A program made the translations under genes and the position numbers. Below, piece by piece: positions 23,756 to 35,347 of a DNA stretch of 64,000 bases (position 1 is its first letter; every line of letters begins with the position of its first letter). Origin of the DNA: Neocallimastix lanati (nom. inval.). Its lineage: Eukaryota; Neocallimastigomycota; Neocallimastigomycetes; Neocallimastigales; Neocallimastigaceae. The notes under the pieces were generated by a model. That model searched no databases, had not been told where the DNA came from, and saw only the letters and a list, made by a program, of their open reading frames with translations. The stretch is taken from assembly GCA_016946835.1 (NCBI GenBank), contig JACVTC010000085.1:1-64000 (forward strand), in the 5' to 3' direction.

Positions 23756-24182
23756 TTATATTTTATTTTATTTTATTTTATTTTATTTTATTTTATTTTA
23801 TTTTATTTTATTTTATTCAATCTGTACTTTCTTATTTAATATTCTACTTTTTATTTTATTTTATTTTATTTTATTTTATTCAATCTGTACTTTCTTATTT
23901 AATATTCTACTTTTTATTTTATTTTATTTTATTTTATTTTATTATATTATATTTTATTTTATTCAATCTGTACTTTCTTATTTAATATTCTACTTTTTAT
24001 TTTATTTTATTTTATTTTATTTTATTCAATCTGTACTTTCTTATTTAATATTCTACTTTTTATTTTATTTTATTTTATTTTATTTTATTATATTATATTT
24101 TATTTTATTCAATCTGTACTTTCTTATTTAATATTCTACTTTTTATTTTATTTTATTTTATTTTATTTTATTCAATCTGTAT
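23756..24182. repeat. Minisatellite with alternating 63/83-bp units
   Basis: CAATCTGTACTTTCTTATTT starts at 23818, 23881, 23964, 24027 and 24110, and as a variant at 24173. The spacings are 63, 83, 63, 83 and 63 bp. The longer units carry an extra TATATTATA block. The spacer is an (ATTTT)n run, also present as a pure run at 23760-23815. The array is therefore a 146-bp higher-order repeat. Confidence 0.92.
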
Positions 24183-24344
24183 TTTCTGTTGATAATATAA
24201 ACAAGGTATTAATATATTAATAATAAATAATATTTAAAATAAAATAAAAAAAATATAATAATTATTTTATATATGTAGTAATTATATATTTATATATATA
24301 TTTTTATTTAATTTTCTAAAAAAAATTACATTATAATATGCCAT

Positions 24345-24428
24345 GTTTTCCGAAATGCACTACAACAAAATACAAATTTATGTAATAAAAATTTTCGAAA
24401 TGACACACCCCCTTATTTTACATGTATT
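24345..24428. repeat. H-family terminal fragment (H3)
   Basis: Contains TTTTCCGAAATGC and TTTTCGAAATGACACACCCCC (24347-24412), then TTATTTTACATGTA. This is the inverted form of the left end of H1 at 28150-28200, with similarity continuing past the C run into the ACATG. The outer part of this copy is not recognisable. Confidence 0.6.
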
Positions 24429-24582
24429 TATATTTTTTGTGGCTTGATTCTAGACTTGATATTTAATTTAATGTTATATTACATTTAACTATTTTATATT
24501 TAATATTTATTTGGTTCATATTTAATTTATTATTATTAAATTAGACTAAAATCTTAATACTCCCCCGCAAATATAATTTTTA

Positions 24583-26280
24583 TTATGAAATAAAAATTAT
24601 ATTTGAAAAATTAAGTATTTTCTTTCCACCTAAATCTTTGGTAAATATATCAGCAAGCATGTTTTGAGAATCAATATATTCTAATTTTATAATTTTCTTT
24701 TCAATATAATCTTTACTGAAATGATATTTAATATCAATGTGTTTTAATTTTGTATTTAATTCCCTATTTTCAATACTTGTCTTACTTGCTAAGTTGTCCG
24801 TATAAATTGTAATAGTCTTATTAAATTTGAGTAATTCGTATAAAATATTTCTTAACCATAAAATGGTTTTTAACCATTCAGCAGTACTTATATATTCTGC
24901 CTCTGAAGTGGATGTAGCAACTGTAGATTGCTTTTTAGAAGACCAAATTAAATGTAATTTTCTTAGCATAATTATGAACCCAGAAGTTGATTTTCTATTT
25001 ACTATATCACCAGCAAAATCAGCATCAGAATATACAGTAATAGTCCCAATACCATCATAATATAATTTATACTCTATAGTATTGTTTAAATATTTCATAA
25101 TATTTGTTACGGCTTTCCAGTCGGATACACAGGGATTTTCAGATTTTCTTGCGGCTTTATGTACGGCATATGTAATATCTGGCCTTGTACATTTTGCTAA
25201 AAATATTAAAGATCCAATAGCACTTTTATAAATTGTTTTATTAAATGGATCTTTATTTACGGATATTAAATTATTTCCCATACATGGCGTATTATTTCTT
25301 TTTGCATATTTAATATCAAATTTTTCTAATAATTTTTTAATAAATCCTTTTTGGAAAATGATAAATTTGTCTTTAATTTTCTCAATCTTTATTCCAAGAA
25401 TGTATTTTATTGGTTCACATTTTGAAATTTTAAATTTTCTTTTGATTTTATTTATTATAGAGAAAATTTCATTATCGTATCCCGTGATAATCATATCATC
25501 CTCATATATGCCAATAATAGCGATTAAGATTTCTTTCTCTACCTTTTTGAAAATACATTTTTCGGAATTGAGTTGGGTAAATCCATTGTTAATGAGAAAA
25601 TTAGTAATTTTTATATTCCATTGAAGGCCTGATTGTTTTAGACCGTATAATGCTTTATTTAGTAACCAAAAACTATTTTTGTAATTTTTGTCCCCAGGCG
25701 GAATGGAGACATAAATATTTTTGTCCAAGTCAGCATTAAGGTAGGCAGCCTTTATGTCTAATTGTTGGACATTCCATTTGAACTTTGCAGCGATGAAAAG
25801 AATTAATTTGATGCAATCCAGGTTTAATGTGGGAGAATATGTGAGGTCAAAGTCTACTCCTTCTTTTTGACTAAAACCTCTTGCTACCAGACGTGCCTTG
25901 AATTTAATTATGTTGTTGTCTTCGTCAGTCTTTGTAGTAAACACCCATTTAGTTGAGATTATATTTTGTCCTTTTGGAATGTTTCTTACATAAGTCATTA
26001 TATTGTTGTCGTATAAATTATTGAGTTCATTATTAATTGCATTCTTCCAGTATTCCTTATTTTTGCAATTAATGGCTTCATTGTATGTTAGTTGAATATT
26101 GATTGATATTGATACTAGTTTTTTGACATTTTTATTATCAATACTTTTTGAAAAATGATTATTTTCATTATGATTTTTCTTTATATGGAATTTATTGTTA
26201 ATGACAATTATATTTTGTTTTAGTATTCTCAGAATTATTTGAATTAGAATTATTATTAAATAAGGTTTGATTTTGTTCAA
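24583..26280 (-). pseudogene. Copia-E RT and RNase H
   Basis: The 565-residue open segment has the copia RT signature TYSPTLNLDCIKLILF, VQQLDIKAAYLNADL, LNKALYGLKQSGLQW and an aspartate pair at the RT active site. It continues through KYLNNTIEYKLYYDG and YSDADFAGD into RNase H (SEAEYIST, KHIDIKYHF, ADIFTKDL). The end at the C-terminus is typical for copia. The N-terminal part runs into a charged Asn/His-rich linker. Fossil. Confidence 0.92.
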
Positions 26281-26281
26281 A

Positions 26282-27575
26282 TTAATTTTTATTTAATTTA
26301 TTATTAAATAAAGTTTGATTTTGTTCAAAATTAATTTTGCTTGAATTATTATTGTTGATTAATATTTGATTTTGTTCTAGATTATTTTTATTTGAATTAT
26401 TATTGAATAGAGTTTGATTTTCATTATTGTAATTTTTTATTTTTTGCTCATTTTTTGAAAAATTTTTATTAATAAAAATCTTTTTCCCTTGATCAATAAA
26501 TAAATTATTATTTTTTGTATGATGGTAATCATTATTATCATTGTGATTTTTATATGAATTGTTATTTGAATTGTTGAGTGGATTATGATTATCAATAGTA
26601 TTTTGATAGTCTTTTGTTAGATATAGGTTGTTTTGTACTGTTTTATAATTATATTTAATAGAAAATTCAGAGTCAGTTTCCATCGTATTTTCGTCATAAT
26701 TTTCGTTTATATCTAATTTTTGAAATAAATTATTAACATCATTTATTTGATAATTGTAATTTTCATCATTATCATATATTGTGTTAATTAAATTATTGTT
26801 GTTTGTTCACTGCATATTATTGTTGGTGAAGTTATAATTTAGGAAGTTGTTATTGGTTAATTCATATGTTACGTTTACAGGGAGAGGAATATTGGCTGGT
26901 TCATCTTCAATACATTGAATTTCTCTTACACGATGAATTTTATAATTTTCATAATTCATAATAATGTAGCTGTAAGATTGTTCATCGAATCCCAGAAATA
27001 TTCCTTTGATTGCATTGGAGTCGAATTTTCCTTTATCTTGAAAATAATTCTTGTAAAATGCAATGCAACCAAATACTTTAATGTATTTTAAATTGACTTT
27101 TTTGTTGTAAAAGATTTCTTCTGGAATTTTATTATCAATACCACTGTGTGGTACTTTGTTATAAATAATTAGCATAGATTATAGCAAAATCCCAGAAGTT
27201 TTCAGATAATTTACTCCAGAATAATAAGATTTTTGCACATGAAATGATTGTTTGGTTAAACCTTTCCGCCAGGCCATTATTTTCAGGATTATAGGCTGGT
27301 GAGAAGATTTTTCTTATTCCATTATTTTTACAAAATTCTAAAATTTTCCTGTTATTGTATTCTCTATCATTGTCTGATTTAAAATATTTAATGTTATTAT
27401 CCTTAAATATATTATTCAAAAACTTGAACATATTGATAATTATATCAATAATTTCACTTTTACCTTTTAATAGAAAGATCCAGCTTTTTCTAGAGAATTC
27501 ATCAATAATCGTTAAAATGAATCTCTTGTTTGTAATGGATCTATTAATAGGGCTATAAAGAGTTTTATGTCAAAA
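26282..27575 (-). pseudogene. Copia-E integrase remnant and Asn-rich linker
   Basis: Between 27575 and 26807 the minus strand encodes copia integrase signatures: ILTIIDEFSRKSWIFLLKG, AYNPENNGLAERFNQTI, and the GKFDSNAIKGIFLGFDEQSYSYI block typical of the integrase C-terminus. 26282-26800 is a linker dominated by Asn, Lys and His. Several breaks. Treated as a fossil. Confidence 0.82.
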
Positions 27576-28150
27576 CAGATTATAATAATACAAAACACTA
27601 TATTATAAAATATATTCTTTTATTAAAAATAATTGTTTTATGAGAAATCTTTTATTAAATAGTTCTTAAAATGTTATGAACTATAAAATCATAAATAACA
27701 ATTACTTTCTTTCAATTAAAGAAAATTTACAATATATATATTTTTTCTTAATTATATTCTTATATATTAAATTAATTTAATTTACATATATTCAATTTAA
27801 ATATTAATAATAATTAATTTTATAAAATAATATAATATTTAAACTAAAACTAATCGTAGTATAATTTTTTAATTAACTATTTTTTATTATAACTATTTTT
27901 TATTATAACTATTTTTTATTATAACTATTTAAATATTTTAACTAATTTAAAATTAAACTAAAAAATATTAATAATATTAAACTATACTATTTAAATAAAT
28001 AAAAAATTTAACAATAACAGATTTGGCGAATTTCTTGTGACTAAATTATTTAATTTCATATTTAATAAATATAAATTTAAATAATTTAAGTTCTAATGTA
28101 TAATTTTAAATTTCAATTATTAATTTAAGGAGAAGTAATTATTTAAAGTA
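27576..28150. other. AT-rich non-coding DNA
   Basis: No gene seen. A short TATTTTTTATTATAAC tandem repeat lies near 27880-27925. Confidence 0.6.
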
Positions 28151-28167
28151 TTTAATTCATGTACGTA

Positions 28168-28540
28168 AATTTGGAGTGTGTGTCATTTCGCAAAATTTTT
28201 TGTGTCATTTCGCAAAAGTTCATTTCGCAAAAATTTCATTTCGGAAAAGTTTCATTTCGCAAAATTATAATAAATAGATAAATAAATAATAAAATAAATA
28301 AATAAATAAATAAATAATAAAAAAATAAAAAAAAAAGAATTATAAAATATAAAATATAAAATATAAAATAAAAAATAAAAAATATAAAATATAAAAAATA
28401 AAAAAAAAAAAATAAAAAATAAAAAATATAAAATAAAAAATATAAAATATAAAATATAAAAATATAAAATAAAAAAATATAAAGTATAAAATATAAAAAA
28501 AATATAAAATATAAAATATAAAATAAAAATAAAAAATAAA

Positions 28541-28572
<32 letters not shown>

Positions 28573-29612
28573 AAAAATATAAAATAAAAATATAAAATAT
28601 AAAATATAAAATATAAAATAATAAAAAAAATATAAAAAAAAAAAAATAAAAATAAAAAATATAAAATAAAAAATAAAAAAAAATAAAAAAAATATAAAAA
28701 ATATAAAATAAAAATATAAAATATAAAATATAAAATAAAAAAAAAAATAAAAAATAAAAAATAAAATAAAAATAAAAAATATAAAATAAAAATATAAAAT
28801 ATAAAATATAAAATAAAAAAAAAATAAAAAATAAAAAATAAAATAAAAATAAAAAATATAAAATAAAATATAAAATATAAAATATAAAATATAAAATATA
28901 AAATATAAAATAAAAAAATAGATACCACCTAAAATCATCCTAATTTTGTGCTACTTTTAACTCCCTTTTTTATGATGTCCTCATCTTTTTTTTTTTTTTT
29001 TTTTTTTTTTACTGAATTATTTATAAATATTTCTTTTATTAAAAAAATTTTTTAGCAATTTAAGATTTTTAAAATACTGCGCAAGGATTTAAAAGGTGTA
29101 AAATGATCAATTAATTATTTATATATTATTTTTTAATATTTTTTTTAATAATTATATTTTAAATTTAACAATTATATTTTAAATTATTATACTTTACATC
29201 TTTTAAATTATTAATACTTATTTTTTTTATATATATAAAATTCTTATATATATTTTAAAAAATTATAAAACGTTTAAAACATATGATAAAATATTTTATT
29301 TTTTTAAAGCGTTAATTCTAATGAATTTTTATTATTATATAATGTATATTTAATATATATATGTCCATATATATATGTATATTTTTTTTTAAAAAATTTA
29401 ATTTTAAAATTTATTTATTTATTATAGTTTTATATATTATTATTTTTATTTATTTAGTTTTTTATTTAAATTATATATATTATTTATTTATTTTATTATT
29501 AATTTATTTATTTATTAAAAATTTTGCGAAATGAAACTTTTCCGAAATGAAATTCTGCGAAATGAAACTTTTTATGTAAATTTTCCGAAATGAAATTTTG
29601 CGAAATGTTTCT
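28168..29612. mobile_element. H1: TIR element with CATTTCG-rich ends and microsatellite core
   Basis: The left end (28168-28262) and right end (29519-29612) are inverted copies. Each has five CATTTCGC/CATTTCGG motifs, and they share TTTCATTTCGGAAAAGTTTC next to the inner side, then an (AAAT)n-like run. The outer edges are GGAGTGTGTGTCATTTCG and GGGGGAGAAACATTTCG. The core holds an AT microsatellite (28263-28920), a 29-base T run and about 500 bp of unique AT-rich DNA. No transposase is encoded, so a non-autonomous DNA transposon is the simplest reading. The superfamily is unknown. TTA next to the G run at two other H ends (24413-24415, 32952-32954) would fit a PIF/Harbinger-like 3-bp target, but this is only suggestive. 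Confidence 0.65.
28263..28920. repeat. AT microsatellite, about 660 bp
   Basis: Irregular mixture of AAAT, AATAT and A runs, mainly (AAAATAT)n and (AAAATA)n with a (TA)n core near 28542-28567. The two apparent long frames across it are composition artefacts. Confidence 0.95.
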
Positions 29613-29705
29613 CCCCCGTAAATTTGATGTATGATTTTTCGTTTTTTTAATTTATAAATTAATGTAAATTACATAATTTTATTCAGGATATCGTGACAAA
29701 AATTT

Positions 29706-30087
29706 TGATATACGGGACTTTTATGTGCAATAATTTATAAGCAGTGGGTTTTAAATAATGGTAGTTTAGTATATTTTATTAATAATATTATAATATTCGT
29801 ACAATTAAAATAATAATTCTAATTCCTAAAAATTTACAAGAGAGTTCTCTATTTCTAATATAAATAATTTAATTTATAAGAAATAGGTAATATATTAAAT
29901 ACATATTCTAATATATAGAACTATATAAATTTTATATGAATTAAAGTATTATAATTATTATAATTATAATAATATATATTGAAATAAAATAAAATAAAAT
30001 AATTATTATCAAAAAGATATAAATTTAATATTTAATAATTATTATTAAATATACAAATATGTTACTACACATATTTGTTTTATATCA
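29706..30087 (-). repeat. 3' LTR of element C
   Basis: 382 bp. Minus strand begins TGATATAAAACAAATATGTG and ends GTCCCGTATATCA. It shares both ends with 32237-32937 but lacks much of its centre. Confidence 0.8.
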
Positions 30088-30178
30088 GAAATGCCCTTGC
30101 TAAAAATTAAACTATATATATTTTTTTTTATAAAAGAAAATATAAGGTTTAATTAAAATAAATAATAATTTTAAAATT

Positions 30179-31603
30179 TTATTTTCTTTTATATTTATAA
30201 TTCCTATTTGTCCGTTTGGTATCTACGCGATTGTTGCTATATTTAATAATCTCCTTTAACGCGATTTCAGGTTTGGGCATCATAATTTTATAAATATATA
30301 TTTTATTTTTATCATTATTTTGAATATAAATATATGGAATTTTAATTATTTTTTTAATTTTATTAATTTTTATTTTCTTATCACTATCTATATTTATAAT
30401 ATTACTAAAATCAACCGGTGAATTATAATTATTAATTTTTCTTTCTTTTATATTAGTAATATTATTAACTGAATAATTTTTTTTTATAAATTGTTCATTT
30501 TTATTAGCATTTGAAGTAATTTGAATATTATCTACTTTTGAATTGTTACTATTAATAATATTTATTTCCTTAAACAAACCAGGAGTTATAGATTTATTAA
30601 TTCTATTGAAAATGCTATCAACTTTAACAGATTCATTGATATTTATTTCTTCTTTTACAATTATATGACTATTTATTTTGTTTCTTATATTTTCAGAATT
30701 ATTAATAATATTTTTATTTTTACTATTTGAATTAATATTTTCCTTATTATTTATTATTTCAATACTATTAATCTCAATACTATTATTTTGATTTTTCTTA
30801 ATATTGGCACTACCTTTAATATTATTTTTATTTTTTTCTTTAGTAATTATAATATTGTTGTTTGTTTTACATTTGCTATTACTATTATTTACTAATTTAT
30901 TATTTTCTCTGAAATTATCCAATTTTAACGCGTTTAATTTATTTAGTTTCGTGTTTATTATGTCATCAACCTCGTCATTTTTAGTATTATTAATTTTATT
31001 ACTATTATTGTTATTATTATTATAAATGTTATTATTATTATAAATGTTATTATTATTATAAATGTTATTATTATTATTATTATTATTTTCTTCATTTTTA
31101 TTGATTCTTTTATTTAAAACAGATAATTTTTCAAGTTCAGCTACCACTCTAAATTCAGAAGTTCCTTGTTTCAAAAGAATTAAATTGTCGCTTGGGTCAA
31201 TAATAATTCCTAATTCTCTTTGTGTTTTAAAATTCAAACTAATATCATAAAATGGATTTTCTTTCTCAACTACTCTGAATATTACATTTTTTTGAACACC
31301 ACCAATAGTTAAATTTAAAATTGTAAGTTTAGTTATTCCAGTAATACTTGAGTCATCAATACAATGATTAAGAATATATTTTTCCAGAAAACTACGATTT
31401 ACCAAATTATTTTCACCGTATCCTTTTAAAATACACCTAGCTTCCTTATTATCAACAAGAGCTAATATTCCCATTGATTCACCATCTACAAACTCATCTA
31501 ATTCATCCACGCCATCACTAACTCCAGTTCCAAATCTACCTTTTTGAATTAGCAATTTTAACAATTGTAATTTTTCTGTTAGGTTATCTTGATTAATATC
31601 CAT
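30179..31603 (-). CDS. Element C single ORF: retropepsin-like domain plus Asn-rich region
   Basis: 474 residues. Residues 40-170 resemble the retropepsin-like region of Gypsy-B: compare NVIFRVVEKENPFYDISLNFKTQ here with FRIIEKEDSFYDMLINFKTQ there. After about residue 175 the protein is dominated by Asn, Lys and Ile, with poly-Asn and NIYNNNNIYNNNN repeats. The C-terminal 80 residues are basic. There is no zinc knuckle, RT or integrase. The frame is open throughout, which is unusual for the fossils here. It may supply a structural or protease function for a non-autonomous element, or be fortuitously intact. Confidence 0.7.
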   Translation of the reverse strand: MDINQDNLTEKLQLLKLLIQKGRFGTGVSDGVDELDEFVDGESMGILALVDNKEARCILKGYGENNLVNRSFLEKYILNHCIDDSSITGITKLTILNLTIGGVQKNVIFRVVEKENPFYDISLNFKTQRELGIIIDPSDNLILLKQGTSEFRVVAELEKLSVLNKRINKNEENNNNNNNNIYNNNNIYNNNNIYNNNNNNSNKINNTKNDEVDDIINTKLNKLNALKLDNFRENNKLVNNSNSKCKTNNNIIITKEKNKNNIKGSANIKKNQNNSIEINSIEIINNKENINSNSKNKNIINNSENIRNKINSHIIVKEEININESVKVDSIFNRINKSITPGLFKEINIINSNNSKVDNIQITSNANKNEQFIKKNYSVNNITNIKERKINNYNSPVDFSNIINIDSDKKIKINKIKKIIKIPYIYIQNNDKNKIYIYKIMMPKPEIALKEIIKYSNNRVDTKRTNRNYKYKRK

Positions 31604-32236
31604 TTTATTTCTATATCTATTTTTAAAATGTACTACTATTTAATATTATTAAATATACTACTATTAAAATAAATAATATTTTTATCTTATTATACTTATA
31701 TCTATTGTAATTTTATTCCAAAATGTTAACACTTTTAAACTACACTATTTATATCTTCCTACTCTTATTTTAATTAAAATAATATTCCTATTATAGATTT
31801 TATTTAAATTATTCACTTAAATGCTAATTAAAATAACGATATTTTTACTATTTCACTATCTCTAATTAATATTATTATCCTACTTAAACTATCTTACTTT
31901 TAACACTATCACTATATTAATAAATTATTAATATATATATATATTTATTAGATTTTCCAATATTTATTTATTTTAAAACAATTTAATTAAATTGTACTAA
32001 AATGAATGAAATAACATATATTGTATAACTTTCTCTTCACCAAAGATAATATAACTATAAATAACCAATAAAAAAAATTAAAAATTTATATCCTAAACAG
32101 TATATTTTAATTAATCCTAACTGAAGAGAATTTATGTAAATATATACGGATATATAATTAATTAACAAAATTACTAAACACCACTACTTATAAATTACTT
32201 TTTACACAGCACATCCCCGATATCTCCACCAATTTT
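31604..32236 (-). other. Leader of element C with primer-binding-like site
   Basis: AT-rich, non-coding. CCCCGATATCTCCACCA at 32215-32231 is followed by ATTTT and then the LTR end TGATAT. No other structure seen. Confidence 0.55.
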
Positions 32237-32937
32237 TGATATGCGGGACTTTTATGTGCTACTAATTTTTAATAGTATCGTTATATTTAATTAACCTTTA
32301 TTAATATATTTTAATTTATAAAACCCAATTAACCAAGGGTCTTCTCTAAACTAAAAATAAAGAAAAGTAGTTATTAGAAATCTTTATAATAATTTAATTA
32401 TTAATAATAATAAATATACATTTAAAATATATTATATCGGAGTATAATATAATATATAATAAATATATATTAAAATAATAAATATAATAAATATAACTAT
32501 ATAATTCTTAAAATGAAAACAAGAATAATAAAGTTAAATATATAAGAATATAATTATATAATAAATATGAATATAATAAATAATATCAACTATATATATT
32601 TAATTATAATTAAAATAACTAAAACTATTTCATTATATTATATATAATAATATATAGAAGTATTATGTATTTTTAATATAAACTTTAAAATAAATATGAA
32701 TAGTTAAGATATATATATAATAATATTCTTATTATATATATTTAGAAGAAATTAACTATTTAATTTAATATATTTAATATATTTCATATTATAATGAATA
32801 ATATATATAAATATTGAATAATATATGAATAAGAAATTATTTCAAATATTATTATTGACAAAAGAGATATAAATTTAATATTTAATAATTATTATTAAAT
32901 ATACAAATATGTTGCTACACATATTTGTTTTATATCA
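32237..32937 (-). repeat. 5' LTR of element C
   Basis: 701 bp with ends TGATATGCGGGAC and GTTTTATATCA on the plus strand. About 220 bp at its plus-strand right side (32719-32937) are nearly identical to 61505-61733 and, inverted, similar to 62529-62757. Confidence 0.82.
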
Positions 32938-33546
32938 ATTTCATACATAAATTAGGGGGAGGAGCATTTCGCAAAATTTCATTTCGGAAAGTTTCATTTC
33001 GGAAAATTTACATAAAAAGTTTCATTTCGCAGAATTTCATTTCGGAAAAGTTTCATTTCGCAAAATTTTTAATAAATAAATAAATTAATAATAAAATAAA
33101 TAAGTAATATATATAATTTAAATAAAAAACTAAATAAATAAAAATAAATATATAAAACTATAATAAATAAATAAATTTTAAAATTAAATTTTTAAAAAAA
33201 TATACATATATATGGACATATATATATTAAATATACATTATATAATAATAAAAATTCATTAGAATTAACGCTTTAAAAAAATAAAATATTTTATCATATG
33301 TTTTAAACGTTTTATAATTTTTTAAAATATATATAAGAATTTTATATATATAAAAAAAATAAGTATTAATAATTTAAAAGATGTAAAGTATAATAATTTA
33401 AAATATAATTGTTAAATTTAAAATATAATTATTAAAAAAAATATTAAAAAGTAATATTTAAATAATTAATTGATCATTTTACACCTTTTAAATCCTTGCG
33501 CAGTATTTTAAAAATCTTAAATTGCTAATAAAATTTTTTTAATATT

Positions 33547-33547
<1 letters not shown>
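32938..33547. repeat. H2: inverted partial copy of H1
   Basis: From CATACATAAATTAGGGGGAGG through six CATTTCG motifs to TTGCTAATAAAATTTTTTTAAT, this is close to the exact reverse complement of 29033-29634. Only small differences are seen over about 600 bp. It is cut off at 33547, where a copia LTR fragment begins. Confidence 0.9.
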
Positions 33548-33746
<199 letters not shown>

Positions 33747-33749
33747 CTT

Positions 33750-35347
33750 TTAGATAACAATGCTAATAGAAAATGAAATATTCAAGAAGATGAAGACTTA
33801 GATGATGATTCAAATATTAAAACATTATATATTAGAAAAGAGATATTATCAAAAATTATATATAATAATAAAAAGCATGAAATCTTCAATATTATATATT
33901 ATAATACAATGTCTAGATACATATAATGAAGCTATGAATTCAAAAGATTCAAAAGAATGGAACTTAGCAATAAAGAATGAAATTAAAAATATGGATGATA
34001 AAAAATGTTATGATGGTGGTTGATATTAATAATATTTCAGAAAAAATTCAAATATCATAGATATTAGATGGGTACTAGTAATTAAAAGTGATAAATACTT
34101 AAAAAAGCAAGATTAGTTGCAAAAGATTGTTAATAAAGGAAAGGTGAAAATTTTATTTCAACTTATTCACATACAGTACAATCAGACAGTTTAAGAACCA
34201 CCATTGCAATGGCATCATTAAACAAATGGAATTTAAAACAGTTAGATATCAAGGCAGCATATTTAAATGTTGATATTAATGAAACTATTTATGAAAAAAT
34301 TCCATAAGTAGATAAAAACTATAGCAGTAACAAAGTATGGTTATTGAAAAAAAAGTATTATATGGCTTAAAACAAGCATGGCGTATGCAGAATGAAGAAA
34401 AAACAAATTATAATAAAATCCATTGGTTTCACTCAAATATTAATCCAATAAATGATTATTTGAAAAATGAAGAAAATAAATTAATAACTTTATTAACTCT
34501 ATGTGTAGATAATATATTAATTACTAGTGAAGATATTTCATACGCAGCTAATCAAGTATCAAGAAATTGTAAACATCAAACATCAATTGATTTATGAAGA
34601 ATTATTAATGATATTACAATAGATAGTAGGAATTTCAGATGCTGGCTATGCTAATGACGAAGTTACTAGAATATTGATAAGTGGATGTATATTTTTACTA
34701 GGAAATAATCCAATTTCATGGAAGTTAAAAATTAAAATAATATCACTTTATCCACACCAGAAACTGAATTTGTTAGTCTTGCTGAATGTGCAAAAAAAAA
34801 AAAAAAAAAACATGGTGATTGGTTAAAAAACTTATTCAAAAGAATAATTAATAACAATGTTTTAATGAAAATAAAAGCAGATAATAAAGTCTGCATAGCA
34901 ATAGCTGAAAATGAAAATGCAAAAGGAAGAAGTAAACATAGCAATATAAGATATAAATATATTCAAGAAAAAATAAAAGAAAAGAATATAAAATTAAAAT
35001 ATGTTAAAACAACTGATATGCATCCAAATCCTTTAAAAAGACCAATATCCAGTATTAACATTAAAAAATTTAACAATATAATTATTGATGATTATAATTA
35101 AATAAATAGTTTATAAAATGTTTATATAATTATAAATAATAAAATCTAATAAAGATAAAATGTAGGGGGAATGTTAAAATTTAGTAAATAAAATTTAGCA
35201 CATTACGCTTTATTATAAATAAAATTAATATTAAATACATGTAATGTTTATTATTTAGAAAAATGATTCTTTTTTATTAAATAAAATATTATTATTAAAA
35301 TAAAATATATATTACAAAATTTTAAATCTGAGCTTCATATTTTATCA
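33750..35347 (+). mobile_element. Copia-K, decayed Ty1/copia 3' half with LTR
   Basis: RT pieces (about 33900-34600: YNEAMNSKDSKEWNLAI, LKQLDIKAAYLNVDI, KVLYGLKQA, LTLCVDNILITS) are followed by an RNase H C-terminus (34865-35100: DNKVCIAIAENENAKGRSKH). A purine tract TAGGGGGA (35163-35170) and the 3' LTR (35172-35347) come next. The upstream half is absent. Old, with many breaks. Confidence 0.8.
35172..35347 (+). repeat. 3' LTR of Copia-K, 176 bp
   Basis: Starts TGTTAAAATTTAG directly after the purine tract and ends GCTTCATATTTTATCA. It matches the LTR of Copia-J once the insertion there is set aside, so J and K belong to one short-LTR family. Confidence 0.7.

Larger units (their letters stand above)
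24429..27575 (-). mobile_element. Copia-E, Ty1/copia retrotransposon, 5'-truncated, minus strand
   Basis: On the minus strand: integrase core (from about 27575), a long Asn-rich linker, RT, RNase H, a polypurine tract GCGGGGGAG (24560-24568) and the 3' LTR (about 24429-24559). Gag, protease and the 5' LTR are missing. A piece of the same LTR lies at 33547-33604. It is a fossil of intermediate age with about four or five breaks. It lies between two inverted H-family ends (24412 and 28168). The left LTR boundary is approximate. Confidence 0.8.
29706..32937 (-). mobile_element. Element C: compact LTR retroelement without RT
   Basis: LTRs at 29706-30087 (3') and 32237-32937 (5') in minus orientation. 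Both have TGATAT...ATATCA ends and are flanked by ATTT (29702-29705 and 32938-32941). A primer-binding-like site, CCCCGATATCTCCACCA (32215-32231), lies five bases inside the 5' LTR. The internal part is only about 2.15 kb and holds one ORF (30179-31603) with a protease-like domain but no RT or integrase. So it is a non-autonomous gypsy-type element. The ORF looks whole, but the LTRs differ strongly in length (382 and 701 bp) and sequence, so the insertion is not recent or has undergone LTR exchange. Confidence 0.75.

Noticed and set aside
23756-24182. Regular repeats that could suggest a CRISPR array
   Set aside because: The spacers are all the same ATTTT run and the context is eukaryotic; it is a minisatellite.
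28236-28938. Two overlapping ~230-codon minus-strand frames, almost only Phe, Ile, Tyr and Leu
   Set aside because: They are translations of an AT microsatellite without stops in that strand, not genes.
30804-31250. Leu-rich plus-strand frames
   Set aside because: Antisense of the Asn-rich part of the element C ORF.
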